A stretch of DNA of 64,000 nt from Populus alba (Eukaryota; Streptophyta; Magnoliopsida; Malpighiales; Salicaceae): assembly GCF_005239225.2 (NCBI RefSeq), contig NC_133284.1:51244697-51308696 (forward strand), written 5' to 3'. Under the pieces are notes generated by a model. That model was given only the letters and a program-made list of their open reading frames with translations, was not told the origin of the DNA and did no database searches. A program made the translations under genes and the position numbers. Positions 11,333 through 23,139 of this stretch are shown piece by piece (the first letter of the stretch is position 1; each line of letters starts with the position of its first letter).

Positions 11333-11533
11333 TCAGTCTATTGAAATTTCTTTCTTCTTAGCTACGGCATCATCCCAAGCACACAATCCTGCAAGTCTTG
11401 ACTCAGGAGATAGGCCCATTGCCTTAAGAGTAATGAAAGTTGGAAATATAATAAAGGCCCAAAGTGAAGATATATCGTCAAGTCCCACTTGAACTGAACC
11501 TAGTCGTAGGCTTTGGATTCCTTGGAAACCCAT
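11333..11533 (-). other. Isolated 66-codon open frame, possible exon fragment
   Basis: The minus strand from 11533 opens with ATG and encodes a hydrophobic stretch (WAFIIFPTFITLKAMGL) flanked by polar, protein-like text (GFQGIQSLRLGSVQVGLDD..., SRLAGLCAWDDAVAKKKE). Base composition is less AT-rich than its surroundings, which is why it stands out. I do not recognise the family. It could be a captured or decayed exon with one membrane segment, or chance. There is no TATA box or splice context that I can rely on. Confidence 0.25.
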
Positions 11534-14184
11534 ATGATTTAGGTGTCAATATAAATACTTGACTGAACAAATTCACCCAAGTAAATCGTCGACTTAACAG
11601 ATTAATTTACAATTCAAATTAATCTATAATTTAATTGATTCATAAGATCATATTAAAAATAAGATTTATTTTTATTATTTTAAAAAAAATAATAAACTTG
11701 AATTATCTTAATAACTCAGTTTGACTAATCTAGAGACAACTTTTTTTCAAACATATTTTTATAGCATAACTAATTCCGTATCTATTCACATAATGTCACA
11801 AAAATAATTAAGATATTTATGTATTTGACAACCGGTAAAGGTTCAAAACTAATGATTTGAACCAAAACAACTTAAAATCAAAACTGAAGATTTGTTACTT
11901 GAACTCTTTTGAATTAAATAACTTGAGAATTTTAGATGTGCTTAAGATTATTAAAATTATATTTTTAAAAAATTAATTTTTTAATATTTTTAAATGGTTA
12001 TGATATATTAATATTAACAATATATTTTTTTTAAATATAATTTTAATATATTTTCAAGTAAAATTTACTTTAAACCATAATAATTGACAAACTTCAAAAC
12101 ACCCCTTTATATTTTTATTAAAAACTTTATGATTTAGAGATAACCCCCCCCCAACGCGCGCGCGCGCAGAGGAGGGGATAAGGTGGCTGGCCTTGTTTTT
12201 TGTGTTGTTGAAATGTCATAATCTACAACCTCATTTATAACAAAACAACTATATCCAGCTCATCCTAAGACATGCCATCGTTGTATATGTTTATTACACT
12301 ATTGACTTTGTATTCTCATATTTTAAATTTGTTATGAGTGTTCTTTCAGAAATGGCTTTGAACAGGCATATTGACTTTTTCTTATATTAAAAAAAATTTA
12401 AGTTAGCTGGTGTTAGGTAAGTTTCAATGTCCAATGTCTATGTACACAATACAACATGCATATATATTTTTTGATTCGAATAACAAATCTCCTTGAACAT
12501 CAAATCAACTTCTTAATATTTATATTAAAAAAACTTGCTAATTAAATTGAAATCTATCATAGAAAACCTAATGAGAATCTCAGAAGATACAAGGCAGGAT
12601 GCATGCATATGTTTCCCAAGAGTTGTAATCAACAACAAATCATTCAATCATTTTGATAATAGTTGAAGTATTTTATTTTAAAAACCTTTTTGAAATAATG
12701 ATTTTTTAATAAAAATAAAATTATAAAAAATACAAATAAAAAATTGATATGTAAAACTAAAAGAATAATCCAAAATAACATTGAAAGTCAGCTCAATTCA
12801 ATTAATTAGATTTTGGGTTTGCTCTCAATAATTATGAGTTCTAGTCCCTTTATGGCTATTGAAGGCTTACATAGTCATTAACTTTAAGATCCATGAGATT
12901 AGTTGAGATGCACGTAAACTGACCGGACAATTATATTAATAATAATAATCCAAGGGAATAGATACAAATATAACACGAAACCTACGGCCATTTTCGTTAG
13001 AAGAACATAAACCTACTACCCGTGTAGTGAGTCAACTTGATATGCACTTGTAATTAAGAATATACTTAGAGTATACACGGGACCAACCTCCATTTGATAT
13101 TTAATACTGAAGATAGGTAGGCAGAAGCTAATTCATTTGTAGGATTCGATGTTGATCTCTCTGGATTAAATAATTATATTCTTTGCTTCGTATCGGGTGG
13201 CAAGAATCGAGAGGTAATTCATCAAATCTTTGCTATTGGTTTTTTGAAATTATTCATATCCATATTCCATTAGCTTGATTCATATAAATATTTTTATATA
13301 TTTTTATAAATTGTTCAGTGATTTCAATGTAAATGTATTAGAATCTTTTGCAATAAAATAAATTATAATTAAATCTTTGAATAAATTAATTCATCAACGT
13401 TATGTTACTGAAACAAGTTGAGATTATAAACAACACGCATTCAATCAACATAATGAAGACCATTCATAGTCAACTACTGTAGAATGAAAACTCGGATTTA
13501 TCATTCACCTAACCACTTTGTAATTTTATGGATTGCTTAGTACATACTTCAATATTAATCGGTTATGTTATTATTTAAAATTTAAATTCCACGAAGAAAA
13601 CTATAAGACATGATCGGATGTTGATGACTTGATTTGAAAAACAAAAAAAATTATGACAAGTGAAAGATGGCTTAAGAGTACTCTTATCCATACAAAAAAT
13701 CTAATCACTACTATTCACAAATTAAATTACTTTCATGATTTATTTTGTAAGATGGATTTTATCCATTATTTAGTACCTATACTTTTTATTTTTTTTATTG
13801 GGGCCTCTTATGTTTTTTCATAATTGATAGTGAAAGCGCTTATATGGAATTTTTCTTTTAGATACTAAATTGAATGCTTGACGACACATAATCCAATAAC
13901 TCCTATTTTTAAAAAATATTCTTTCTTTTGATATGAAAATTAAATGATCAAAACAAAATAAACAAATTAAGAAAAAAATTAGCCTAAACAAACCTAATTA
14001 ATTAAAGTAATTCAATTAATTTCCACATGTTTATTTTATTTTATTTTTATTTCTTTCATTACATAATCTAAAAAATAAAAGAGTTAATTCAATAGAAAAA
14101 ATGTCATGTAGACATATATCAGTTTGATGAATTAAAAAAGATTTAATAAATTTATTTATAAGTTGGTCTCCAAATTTGAACTAA

Positions 14185-14230
14185 AATAATAATAATAATA
14201 ATAATAATAAATAATAATAATAATAATAAT
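14185..14230. repeat. AAT microsatellite
   Basis: About 15 nearly uninterrupted AAT units lie here, with one AAATAAT irregularity. A second, shorter AAT/AAAT run lies at 14941-14970. Confidence 0.9.
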
Positions 14231-15860
14231 CTCTTTGAGCATCAAACCAACTTTAAAATTTATATAAAAAAATTACTAATTAAAATCTTTGAACTTTGAA
14301 CTTGGAATTTCTTTCAGATTGTGTTCATATTTGAATAGCTTGGAAAATTAACCAGGATAAAATTCAGGTAAAAAAAAACTTACTAATTGAAATGTTTTAT
14401 TTTTATTGTTTTATTTTTATTAATAACAAAGTTATTTTTAATTTTTTTATCCTAGAAAAAAAAAATTCTCAGTCAGTAGGAAGCAACAATCAAGTGAATG
14501 ACAAAACATTTGTTTCCTCAACTTTGCTTACAATATATTTATGATATGGTCACCTATGACTTTTTGTGAGTCATTGATCTTTTGCTGTTAGCTTCACTGC
14601 CTAAAAGATACATATTTAACAATTATCAACTGATAGATGAAGCCTCTATCCAAACAATCGCACAGCCTTTCGGCCTCCAATTTCCTTCTATTTTTCTTAT
14701 GTACACAATTAACATATCCTCAATTACCCTTTTGATTTTTATATTTTTGGTTGTGAAAAAAGTTAAACAGACAGAAGAAAATCCAAGCCCCTTTTTTTTA
14801 ATTAATTAATTATGTGAATAAAATTTATAAAAGACGTAGAGGAGGGCACGAATAGCACGAAAATCCCCATGTTGCTAGAAGTCAATGTATCAATGTTGAT
14901 GCTCCTCAAAAAGTCAATGCCGGTGAAGTTGGTAGCAAAAATAAATAATAATAATAATAATAAAATAAAATAAATTAATGATGGGCCATTTTGTATTGCT
15001 TCTAAGACCTCCCAAAAAGTCTAAAAAAAGAAAAAGAAGAAGAAAAACTACCTTAAGTTTTTTAGACTTGAAATTTATATAAATTTACACTACTTTATAT
15101 TTAATTTTTATGAAATAAAATGAGGTAATGAGATTTAAATTCATAACTGCTTGATCAACAAGATTTTAATATTATGTTTAAGAATTATTTCAATTTAAAA
15201 ACTTAAGCTATTGAATAAGATCTCAAAATATAATTTATATTTCTTTGTAATGGTAAAATATAACCCATAAGGGTTTAAGCGAAGAATATTAGAGTATAAA
15301 ACCAATACCGGATATAATATAAATTTCTAAATTTTAGACTCTTTTACAACAAACAATTAGTCGAGAACTAATTTGTCTAGTGTTGTTTCAAATTCTAACT
15401 TTGTCAAAGTCTAAGGAATCCCCTCTAAACTTGAAAGATAAATCAAGGAAAACCAACATGGTTAGAACTGGGCATGACCATATTGGAGTAATAATTTTAG
15501 GATAATCTACAAGGTTGGTGTGATCACATTTCCAAGCCCCACAAATGAAATTTTCAGAAGCCCTTTTAATTTTCATATATGTTTGAATTTTCTTCTTATT
15601 CGTCCACGTGCTAGTTCCTTTACAGATTTTCAACGAAGACTAAAGGAAAAAACTATGAGTATAACGGTAAATTAATAAAAAGATTCTTCAGTGGGGAATC
15701 ATGAACCAGAATAATAATGAATTGGAAATGAGTTAGGTGTTGTAGTGGGTAACGAGTACCTCACTGGTTGATGAATTCATGGTTTTATAAACGTAATCAT
15801 TTACTACTGTTCCTGCTCCTACCTTTCACACCTACTGCATGTCCACGCAATCATTATTAC

Positions 15861-15868
15861 TATAAATA
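15861..15868 (+). promoter_or_regulatory. TATA box of the first BAHD gene
   Basis: TATAAATA lies in the context ATTACTATAAAT, which is shared with the second BAHD gene (29471-29482). It is 116 bases upstream of the chosen ATG, a plausible plant 5' UTR distance. The shared core suggests that the promoters were duplicated with the genes. Confidence 0.6.
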
Positions 15869-15976
15869 TGAAGCAAGTTTGCCTTCCCATGCATTCCATT
15901 TCAAGCAGAAATATTCTTGACTGCTGAGGTAGAGCCACCATTTATCACAGTTTGCAGCAAACACACTTTTTGTGCG

Positions 15977-16858
15977 ATGGCAACACCAACTTCCATATCG
16001 TTCGCAGTCCGAAGGTGCGAACCAGAATTGGTTGAACCAGCTAAGGCCACACCTCATGAATTCAGACAGCTTTCTGATATTGATCGCCAACTATACCTCC
16101 AATTTCAATCACCACATTACAACTTGTATGCACACAATCCATCGATGCAAGGGAAAGATCCTGTGAAGGTAATAAAGGAGGCAATTGCGCAGGCACTTGT
16201 GTATTATTACCCTTTTGCTGGTAGGATTAGATCACAGGGGCCAGACAATAAGCTTATAGTTGATTGTACTGGTGAGGGTGTCTTGTTCATCGAAGCCGAT
16301 GCCGATGCCACGGTTGAGCAGTTCGGTGATCCAATTCCATCTCCATTCCCATGCTTTCAGGAGCTTCTTTACAACGTCCCAGGATCAGAAGGGATCCTCA
16401 ATACCCCATTATTGCTTTTCCAGGTACGTATAGGACATTATTGGCTAATGTTTATTCATTCTTTCATTATTATTATCGAGAAAATGATTGCTCCGTATGC
16501 TTATTCAAAAATATAATTAAAACAATGATGGTAATATTCCATCAATTACATTCTCATAAAGTAGTAATAATTTTACATTATATTAACAGGTGACACGCTT
16601 GAAGTGTGGTGGTTTTGTACTTGGGTTCCGTCTTAATCACCCAATGACTGATGCACTTGGCATAGTTCAGCTATTGAATGCCATAGGTGAGATTGCACGA
16701 GGTGCTCATGCCCCTTCAATTCTACCTGTGTGGCAAAGGGAACTCCTCTGTGCTAGGAATCCGCCACGAGTTACATGCAGACACAATGAATATGGTAATG
16801 ATGCTCCTGTTGCTGTTGATCCTACAGCCAAGGTGCCTGAATTCCACGGCCAGGTTCA
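15977..16858 (+). pseudogene. BAHD acyltransferase copy 1, truncated by LTR sequence
   Basis: BAHD enzymes transfer acyl groups from acyl-CoA to alcohols or amines in the cytosol. Exon 1 (15977-16423, 149 codons) starts [19 protein letters not shown] and ends at CAG/GTACGT. The intron (16424-16589) ends in TTAACAG, and exon 2 resumes in phase 0 with VTRLKCGGF. The catalytic HXXXD is intact as HPMTD (residues 166-170). After VPEFHGQV the coding sequence runs into Ogre-like LTR sequence near 16851-16861. The C-terminal half, including the DFGWG motif, is missing, and I could not find it elsewhere in the window. The surviving part is very similar to the intact copy at 29592, so this is a tandem duplicate killed by insertion and deletion. 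An in-frame upstream TTG at 15917 is not a credible start. Confidence 0.9.
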
Positions 16859-18000
16859 CGCAATTTTGGAGGAAATTGAAGGCTTAATTGTATCCCATTA
16901 TGCCAAAAAATTAAGAGAAAATGCAAATTCAAGGTCAAATTAAATGATTATTGGACGAATTTACATAAAAATTAAGTCCAATGACATTATTAAATTTTAA
17001 TGGGCTAATTTGATTTAATCATGACCAAATTATATTTTAATTATGTTTAAGAATTAATTTGGGTCCAATTGAAGTATTTAATTAAGTGCAATGACTTAAT
17101 TATACTTTGAATGGGTCAAATTAATTTTATTTGGGGCTTAATTGGTGGAAAATTAAGTTTGAGAGCCTAATTTGAGATTAATTGAGAATATTGGAATTTT
17201 AACAGACCAAATTTAATTTTTACCAACTTAATTGATTGAAATTAGGGGCCAAATTGCAAGAAAATTGAAGTTTTGGGGTCAATTAGGGGTTAAATTGAAC
17301 AAATTCATAGCCAATGACCAATCTGTAAAAGGTGCTAAACTATAGGGGCTTAATTGACAAAAATCAAGGGTGAAATTGAAGAAATTGAAAGTTTAATGGT
17401 CAATTAGGGGTTAAATTGATAAAATCCAAGACCAAGGACCATATTGCAATAGGCACGTAACTTCGGGGTTCAATTGAAGTTCATTAGCGGTTTAATTGCA
17501 TTAAATCAAAAGTTTAGGGTCAATTAGGGATTCCATTGAAACAAATTGAAAGCTGAAGGACTAAATTGAAAATCAGTTTAAATTCCTAATTCCAACCAAA
17601 ATGGCGCCGTTTTGTATTTATAAAAAAAAAAAATAGAGAGAGAAAGGACCAGACGACGCGTCATCTAATCACTATTCATTGTCTTCCCCGTTTTACCCGA
17701 AAGAAACAGCGTGGGAGCCTAATTTGCAGTTGCATTTAATGCTTGATTTCTCTATCAAATCGAACACAAATTGCACAAAAATGATCCCTTGCAGTTTCTC
17801 TACAACCCCATGTGAACGGTGCAGGATGAATGACAAAACAGAGACACCATGACGACGTGAAGAGTTCCACTCAGCAGCCTTTTCCTATAAATTTGACAAC
17901 TCAAGGAGGCTACTTTGAACCAATAGTTGGGATCATTCCTAACCAAATTAAGGGCTGAAATTTTACCTCGGTGTAAACAAGATTACCCTCTTCCACCACC

Positions 18001-18008
18001 TATAAATA
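18001..18008 (+). promoter_or_regulatory. TATA box of the LTR fragment at 16859
   Basis: TATAAATA lies after CACCTCAC-type CT-rich text, in the same relative position as in the intact LTRs. Confidence 0.5.
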
Positions 18009-18391
18009 TAGGCTCCGTTGATAACCTAAGAGAGGAAAAAATCGAGTCCAAACTCGGCATTAAACCAACCCCCCCACTACCCCTGTTTCTGCAGTTTCTC
18101 TCTCTTTCTCTCTTCGCCGCTCCAGCCACCACCAACTTCTCCACCACCAGCTCCACCTTAGGAAGCAAACACAACCACCAACCAACCACTAAGCTGCCAC
18201 CGCGACTCTCTCTCTTCTCCTTCCATCTCTTCTCTCTCCTCTACAACTTTTTCTTCTTCCTCTCACATCCGACTCCGCCCACCGTCACCTCAACCAAAGC
18301 CTCCTGAGCCACCAGTTAGACATCCTCGGCACGAGAACCCAAAGCCAGGCAACTTTCTCCTCCTTGCGTTGCCTCCTTCTTCTTCATTGAG

Positions 18392-18428
18392 GCCGCTGCA
18401 TGCAAAATTCATTTTTGCATGCAGCGGC
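18392..18428 (+). other. Perfect 16-bp LTR leader hairpin
   Basis: The arms GCCGCTGCATGCAAAA (18392-18407) and TTTTGCATGCAGCGGC (18413-18428) pair perfectly around a 5-base loop. Hairpins in the same LTR position with a different stem sequence occur at 37763-37799, 58774-58810, 61593-61633 and, inverted, 54005-54033. The shared TGCATGCA core with differing outer stems suggests that the structure is maintained. Confidence 0.7.
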
Positions 18429-19693
18429 AGAATAATTAAGTTGCCTTTCGGTTGGGCCATAACCTAAGTGGCTAGGTCTGGCTCGACCCTAATTTATTAT
18501 TATTTTTTTGAAAAAAAACAAAAAAAAATCCATAAAATTTCAAAAATCATTTGAAAAACATTTGTGAATTTTCTTGCATATTTTTCTACCAATTTCATAT
18601 AATAATGTAAAAGTGGCCAAGCAACACTAGGGGCATAAAAGAAAATTCTCAATCATCAAAGGTGTCCAAACAAAGCTTGGGGGCATGAAGAAAAATCCAA
18701 AGGATCCAAAAATTCTGAGCATAAAAAAAAATTCAATATAATGATGCTCGACCAAATGAAGAAAACAAAAACAAAGAGAAAGAGCCTAAGCCTAACACTT
18801 GGGGGGCATGATAGACCATTTGGGAAAGATATTCCAAAGATAAAAGGTCAGAAAACAAGCACTGGTGATCCTTAGTCTTGAAATCCCTAAAACAACTTTT
18901 GAGTTTGCAAATATCCTATTTCTTCATAACCAATAGCCCAAGCCTACATTATGTGCCTAACCAAGCCCTTTCTGAACAAAGGCAAGTAATCTGGATTGGT
19001 ATGCAATGCTTTCCCATGTGAAACAAGCTCTATTATTCATATAAATAAAATGAATGCTTTGAAGACTAGTTATTTGAAACTCTCATATTAACTCTTGAAC
19101 CATTTTGACCAACCATATATCACTTCATATTTTCATCAAAATTAAAACAAAAAATTTTCATCACTTCTAAAAAACTCTCCATAGGAATTACATGAATTTC
19201 TTCAAAACAAGTTTTCTTTGAATCGATGCCAAAATGATTTCTATGTCTGGAATACCTTTGAAATTCTAAAAATTTTGCATGAAAAAAAATCCTTGTTAAA
19301 CCTTCCTGTATATAGCCTCATCCTTAAAACCTGAATTGAATACTTGGGGGCATGATCAAGCTGGGGGGCAATAAAACACTCCTAGTAGGGCTAGCTCCAT
19401 GATTCCCTTTCTAAGAAAAATGTTGGGAAAACTTAGCAACCCTTGAGATAAAGGTTAGAGGACAAAGAAATATGATGATACCAAGTCCTTCCTAGAGATC
19501 AAGATACTAGAGATGACTCAAGTAAGCAAGAGCGAAAAAGCTATCAAAGTTTACTACTAACACTCCAACTTTTGATAAAGGAAAGACACCATGAAGAAAT
19601 GGGGACCTATATTTCTCAGGTAAGTATACATGCATATCAATCATAATGCATTGCTTTTAACATTGTCAAATGGTGTTACACCATTAAATTTTA

Positions 19694-19925
19694 GGCAATG
19701 TATTTTTTAACCCTACCTTATTTCGAGTGCGCCTTTGAGCCATCACTTCTCAGGTAGTGCGTTTTCTAACGCTACCTCCTTTCGAGTGCGCCTTTGAGCC
19801 CTCACTTCTCAGGTAGTGTGTTTTCTAACCCTACCTCCTTTCGAGTGCGCCTTTAAGCCGCCATCTCTTAGCTAGTGTGTCTTGTAACCCTACCTCCTTT
19901 CGAGTGTGCATTTGAACCCTCACTC
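19694..19925 (+). repeat. About 59-bp tandem repeat, four units
   Basis: Units contain TCGAGTGCGCCTTTGAGCC, TCACTTCTCAGGTAGTG and TTTTCTAACCCTACCTCC in series. The same unit, as nine copies, makes up 55590-56155 in the large Ogre element, which ties this fragment to that family. Confidence 0.85.
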
Positions 19926-19939
19926 TTTCTTTTTTCCTC

Positions 19940-20287
19940 TTGCTTAGGTCGCCCATTACAATGAGACCATCCTTTTTCTAGGTAGGTCACCTATTACAAT
20001 GAGACCATTCCTTCACCTGGGTAGGTCACCCATTATAATAAGACCATTCTTTCCTTTTTTCCTTGGGTAGGTCACCCATTACAATGAGACCATTATTTTT
20101 TTGGGAAGGTAACCCATTACAATAAGACCATTCTTTCCTTTTTTTTCCTGGGTAGGTCACCCATTACAATGAGACCATTCTTTTTTTGGGTAGGTCACCC
20201 ATTACAATGCGACCAATTCTCCATATTTGTTTTATCTAGGTAGGTCACCCATTACAATGAGTCCATTCTTTCACCTGGGTAGGTCAC
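19940..20287 (+). repeat. GGTAGGTCACCC tandem repeat
   Basis: About nine units of the GGGTAGGTCACCCATTACAA-TGAGACCATT type are separated by short T-rich spacers. The same monomer occurs at 1-350 and, in higher-order form, at 56155-57225. The array ends abruptly at 20287, where an Athila-type LTR starts. Confidence 0.85.
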
Positions 20288-21879
20288 TGATTAGTACTTA
20301 AAATTGCATTTTTATCAAGGTTTTATATCATCATTTTGCACTTGAAGTATCAATAACTCCTTAACTAAAGCATGTTTTATAATAACATACTTAATAATAT
20401 AAGATACCTTTAATTTATGGTAAATGTTCATCTTAAATGCAGGTCTATCACATAAATGAAAGGATTGATTGATGAGTTTAAGTATTGAAATTGAAAGGAC
20501 AAAGAGAGGGCCAAACTTAGAAAAGAGACGTTGGTGCAGTCCAAACTAGAACACTATTCGGTAATTGGGTCATATCTCGAATTCTAGATGTTCAAATGGC
20601 CTAAACATTTTGGAAAAATTTGATAAGAAATAGGCCTACAACTTTTATGTGGAGTCTAAAATTTAAAAAGGTCGTTTTCAAGTCCAAATTATAGCAACAA
20701 TGGAGAAGTCTGAATCTGCCCTGCAGCCCAGACACTGTTTAGTATTCAGCCCATATCTCCAGTTCTAGAAGTCCAAATGACCTTAATTTTTTTTCTGGTT
20801 TTTATAACTTTCAGACAGGTGGCTCCTGTTCTGATGCTAAAGACGTTTTATTCAGACAAAAAGATAAGGATTTTCACCAAGTCAAGAGTTGGTCACCCAC
20901 TCAACAATTAGTCATCAAATCAATAGTTCCAAATTTTGGCCTATAAAATAAGGCATTTGCCATGCATTTAAGATCTTCGTGTTTAGATCAAGATCATGCT
21001 CTTGCTCGCTTTCTTTGTATTTTGTAATGTTTAAGTTTTATTTGATGTTATATTAATCTCTTGTTTATGCTTTTCATTTCCTTTCCTTTATTTATATAAT
21101 TATGTTCTTATCTTGTTTATTTATGTTTCTTTCTTTCATTATGTTTAGCTAAATCTATTATGTCAAGGTAAAAAGGTTACATTAATGGTATAAGAATAAG
21201 TATAGTATAAACTCAATATGGATTTTAATGCTTGATACTAACATGTTTTATATTTATTATCTTGCTCACTCTTAATACCTTGCTTGTTAAATGATTAATC
21301 TAGATTTGTGTTGAACAACCCTTGGTACAACAAATGCTTGACACTTTCATAACCAACTGTATGGTATAACCTACACCTGTGTTGTGAAAGGAACTTGATT
21401 TGTTGTTAACATAAGTTATCACCATGAATACTTGATAATATTTACAAGTATTGGCATTACTCGAACAAGATAATTAATGTAATCATGTTAACAATTATAA
21501 TCTGATTGGAACCTCCTTTATGTGTGGTTTCCATTTGAGTAATAAGAGTTTATACTATACTTGTTTGAAGTACCATTAGTAGATCCTCTAACCTTGACAT
21601 TTGTTTTTATTATTGTTTAATCCTCACATTAATCTTACATCTCAAAGTCCTCTTTATTATTACTATTACTATTATTAATATCATTACTACTACTACTACT
21701 ACCACCACCACTAATTATTATTATTATTGTTATTATTATTATTATTGTTATTGTTATGTTGTTGTTATTTATAATTTATATAGTTAACCTCCCTATGGTT
21801 CGACCCCGGTCTTGCCAGGTTATTTAGTACTTCGACACTCCTGCACTTGGGAGAAGACATCAATCTTTTGGTCATGTCA
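20288..21879 (+). mobile_element. Athila-type 5' LTR
   Basis: The putative LTR starts TGATTAGTACTT and ends ..CATGTCA. It is followed at 21886-21903 by TAGTGTCGTTACCGAGGA, a degraded form of the TGGCGCCGTTGCCGGGGA primer-binding site used by many Athila/Tat elements. A TTA/CTA microsatellite lies at 21656-21770. About 1.6 kb is a normal length for this LTR type. The element's 3' LTR is not visible in this window, and copia sequence replaces its body from about 22260. Confidence 0.65.
21656..21770. repeat. Compound TTA/CTA/CCA microsatellite
   Basis: Runs of ATT, ACT, ACC and TTG/TTA triplets lie inside the 3' part of the Athila-type LTR. Confidence 0.85.
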
Positions 21880-21885
21880 AGTTTT

Positions 21886-21903
21886 TAGTGTCGTTACCGA
21901 GGA
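21886..21903 (+). other. Degraded primer-binding site of the Athila-type element
   Basis: TAGTGTCGTTACCGAGGA lies six bases after the putative LTR end. It keeps the GTCGTTACCGAGGA skeleton of the classical gypsy primer site, with four changes that look like C-to-T/G-to-A decay. Confidence 0.55.
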
Positions 21904-22103
21904 GGTAAATTCTTGTACAAATTATAGTATTTATTTTATTTTCTCTTTTCACTTTTCTTGTATCTAACTTTGTTTCTTTTATTTTGTTTCTTTTTCTTTT
22001 GTTTTTTTTATTCCTTTTATTCTCTTTCTACACGTGCATGAGTGTTTAGTCATGTACATTAAGTGGTAGACTTTGTAGGGTATCCTCATTATTTTCAGAA
22101 AAT

Positions 22104-22260
22104 ATGGCCGAAGAAGATAATCGGTCACTTCATAATGAGCCTTTCTACTCCTTTATTTCGGCGTCATTGTTCCAATCTTATGCTTGGTTCCTCCAAGCAT
22201 ATGATTGTAGGGGAATGTCAAGATATCAAAGGCTCTACTTCAACCACCTCTACTTTAGCC
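22104..22260 (+). pseudogene. Athila-type gag start remnant
   Basis: An ATG at 22104 opens MAEEDNRSLH, which resembles the beginning of Athila Gag proteins, about 200 bases after the primer-binding site. The frame becomes unrecognisable within about 35 codons, and copia-type sequence follows. Only the position and the first residues support the call. Confidence 0.35.
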
Positions 22261-22384
22261 ACCTGTCAAAGAGAATATAGAATATAATGGTTAGAAAGTT
22301 TGTTAATATGGTTAGACAGTTAATGAATTCTATTATTGTTGAGTAGAATACGTAACCAAGCTTCTCACCCTCTGTTGATATAAA

Positions 22385-22760
22385 ATGAATGTAATAGCTT
22401 CCACATCCAATTCTTGTATTATACAACTTCATGGCTCTCTTCAAGACCATCAACAAGGTGATGAATTGGTAACTCAATTTCTGCAGAAAGCTAAGGCTTT
22501 ATTTGAAGAGCTAGCAGCTGTTTGCCGGCCTTTTTCGCTAGCAGATTTCAACTTATATGTGTTTCATGGCCTTAGCAAAGAATTTAAAGACTTAGTGACA
22601 AGGGCAGATCCTCTTCCATATGCAAATTTGCTAAGTCATCTGCCAATACATGAATTTATTCATAAATCCTCCCATTTGTCCATGGGGTTTGCTGCAATTC
22701 ATGCACCCTTGTTGCCCACGTCGAGCATCCCTCCTTCAACACTTAACTTTCACCGTTAGC
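22385..22760 (+). pseudogene. Copia gag remnant
   Basis: The frame carries SLQDHQQGDELVTQFLQKAKALFEELAA, FNLYVFHGLSKEFKDLV and LPIHEF, matching the middle of plant copia Gag (UBN2 type). The N-terminal third and the CCHC knuckle are not recoverable in one frame; sequence from 22760 to 23140 is frame-broken. Confidence 0.7.
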
Positions 22761-23139
22761 CTCCTACTCAGTTTGGTCAAAATAGGAATCGTTTTAATTG
22801 CAATTAGCATCCTCAACTGTTCAAACTTAGAGGGCCTCGCAATTATGGTTCTAGGCCTGACTTTCGCAGCTTCCACAACACTCCCAGCAACGACAATAGA
22901 CAAAGCAACTGGCAAGGAAATTGGTAGAGTAGCAGGGGATCCAATTCCCGTTGCTAGTTGTGTCAAGCTTTTAGACATACTGCTCCTCAATGCTCCTAAC
23001 TTCAGCAACTGTTTATGGTCAGCATCATAGTGCTAATCTGGCACTACACAATCCTGTAGGTATTGCTAAATGGTTTCCATACACCGGCTGAAATCAACAC
23101 GTCACACCTAACCTTGCAACCTCGACTGCTTCAGAGCCA

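Larger units (their letters stand above)
9982..15360. other. AT-rich intergenic region, no convincing genes
   Basis: This 5.4-kb stretch is strongly AT-rich with many poly-A/T runs and no long open frames. Small landmarks are a C9/(CG)6 stretch at 12144-12167, an AAT microsatellite at 14185-14230 and another at 14941-14970. An isolated minus-strand open frame at 11333-11533 is listed separately. The 75-codon frame at 14582-14809 starts from a non-ATG codon and shows no recognisable domain. I see no RNA genes, terminal inverted repeats or target duplications that I could support by eye. Confidence 0.6.
16859..18605 (+). mobile_element. Ogre-like LTR fragment, sense
   Basis: From GCAATTTTGGAGGAAATTGAAGGC the sequence is collinear with LTR A from about position 650, so about 110 bases of the LTR start are missing. 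It contains the U3 repeats, a CAAAATGGCGCCGTTTTG near-palindrome (17597-17614), a TATA box at 18001-18008 and a perfect 16-bp hairpin (18392-18428). The AT-rich U5 breaks off at about 18605. The left junction lies inside exon 2 of BAHD copy 1. No target duplication is visible, so this is not a clean insertion end. Confidence 0.8.
18606..20287 (+). mobile_element. Ogre-like 3' UTR fragment
   Basis: No coding sequence is present. Text such as CTTGGGGGCATGA, GAAATGGGGACCTATATTTCTCAGGTAAG and the two tandem repeat families that follow (19694-20287) match the post-integrase region of the large Ogre element (about 55440-57225). The fragment is joined on its left to mid-LTR sequence, an order not found in an intact element. 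On its right it is cut by an Athila-type LTR at 20288. Confidence 0.6.

Noticed and set aside
12144..12167. C-run followed by CG repeat as a possible CpG island or Z-DNA promoter
   Set aside because: Only about 24 bases in very AT-rich DNA, with no gene nearby; a simple repeat is sufficient.
14582..14809. 75-codon open frame with a hydrophobic segment
   Set aside because: It starts at a non-ATG codon, has no recognisable homology or promoter context, and AT-rich DNA readily yields hydrophobic frames.
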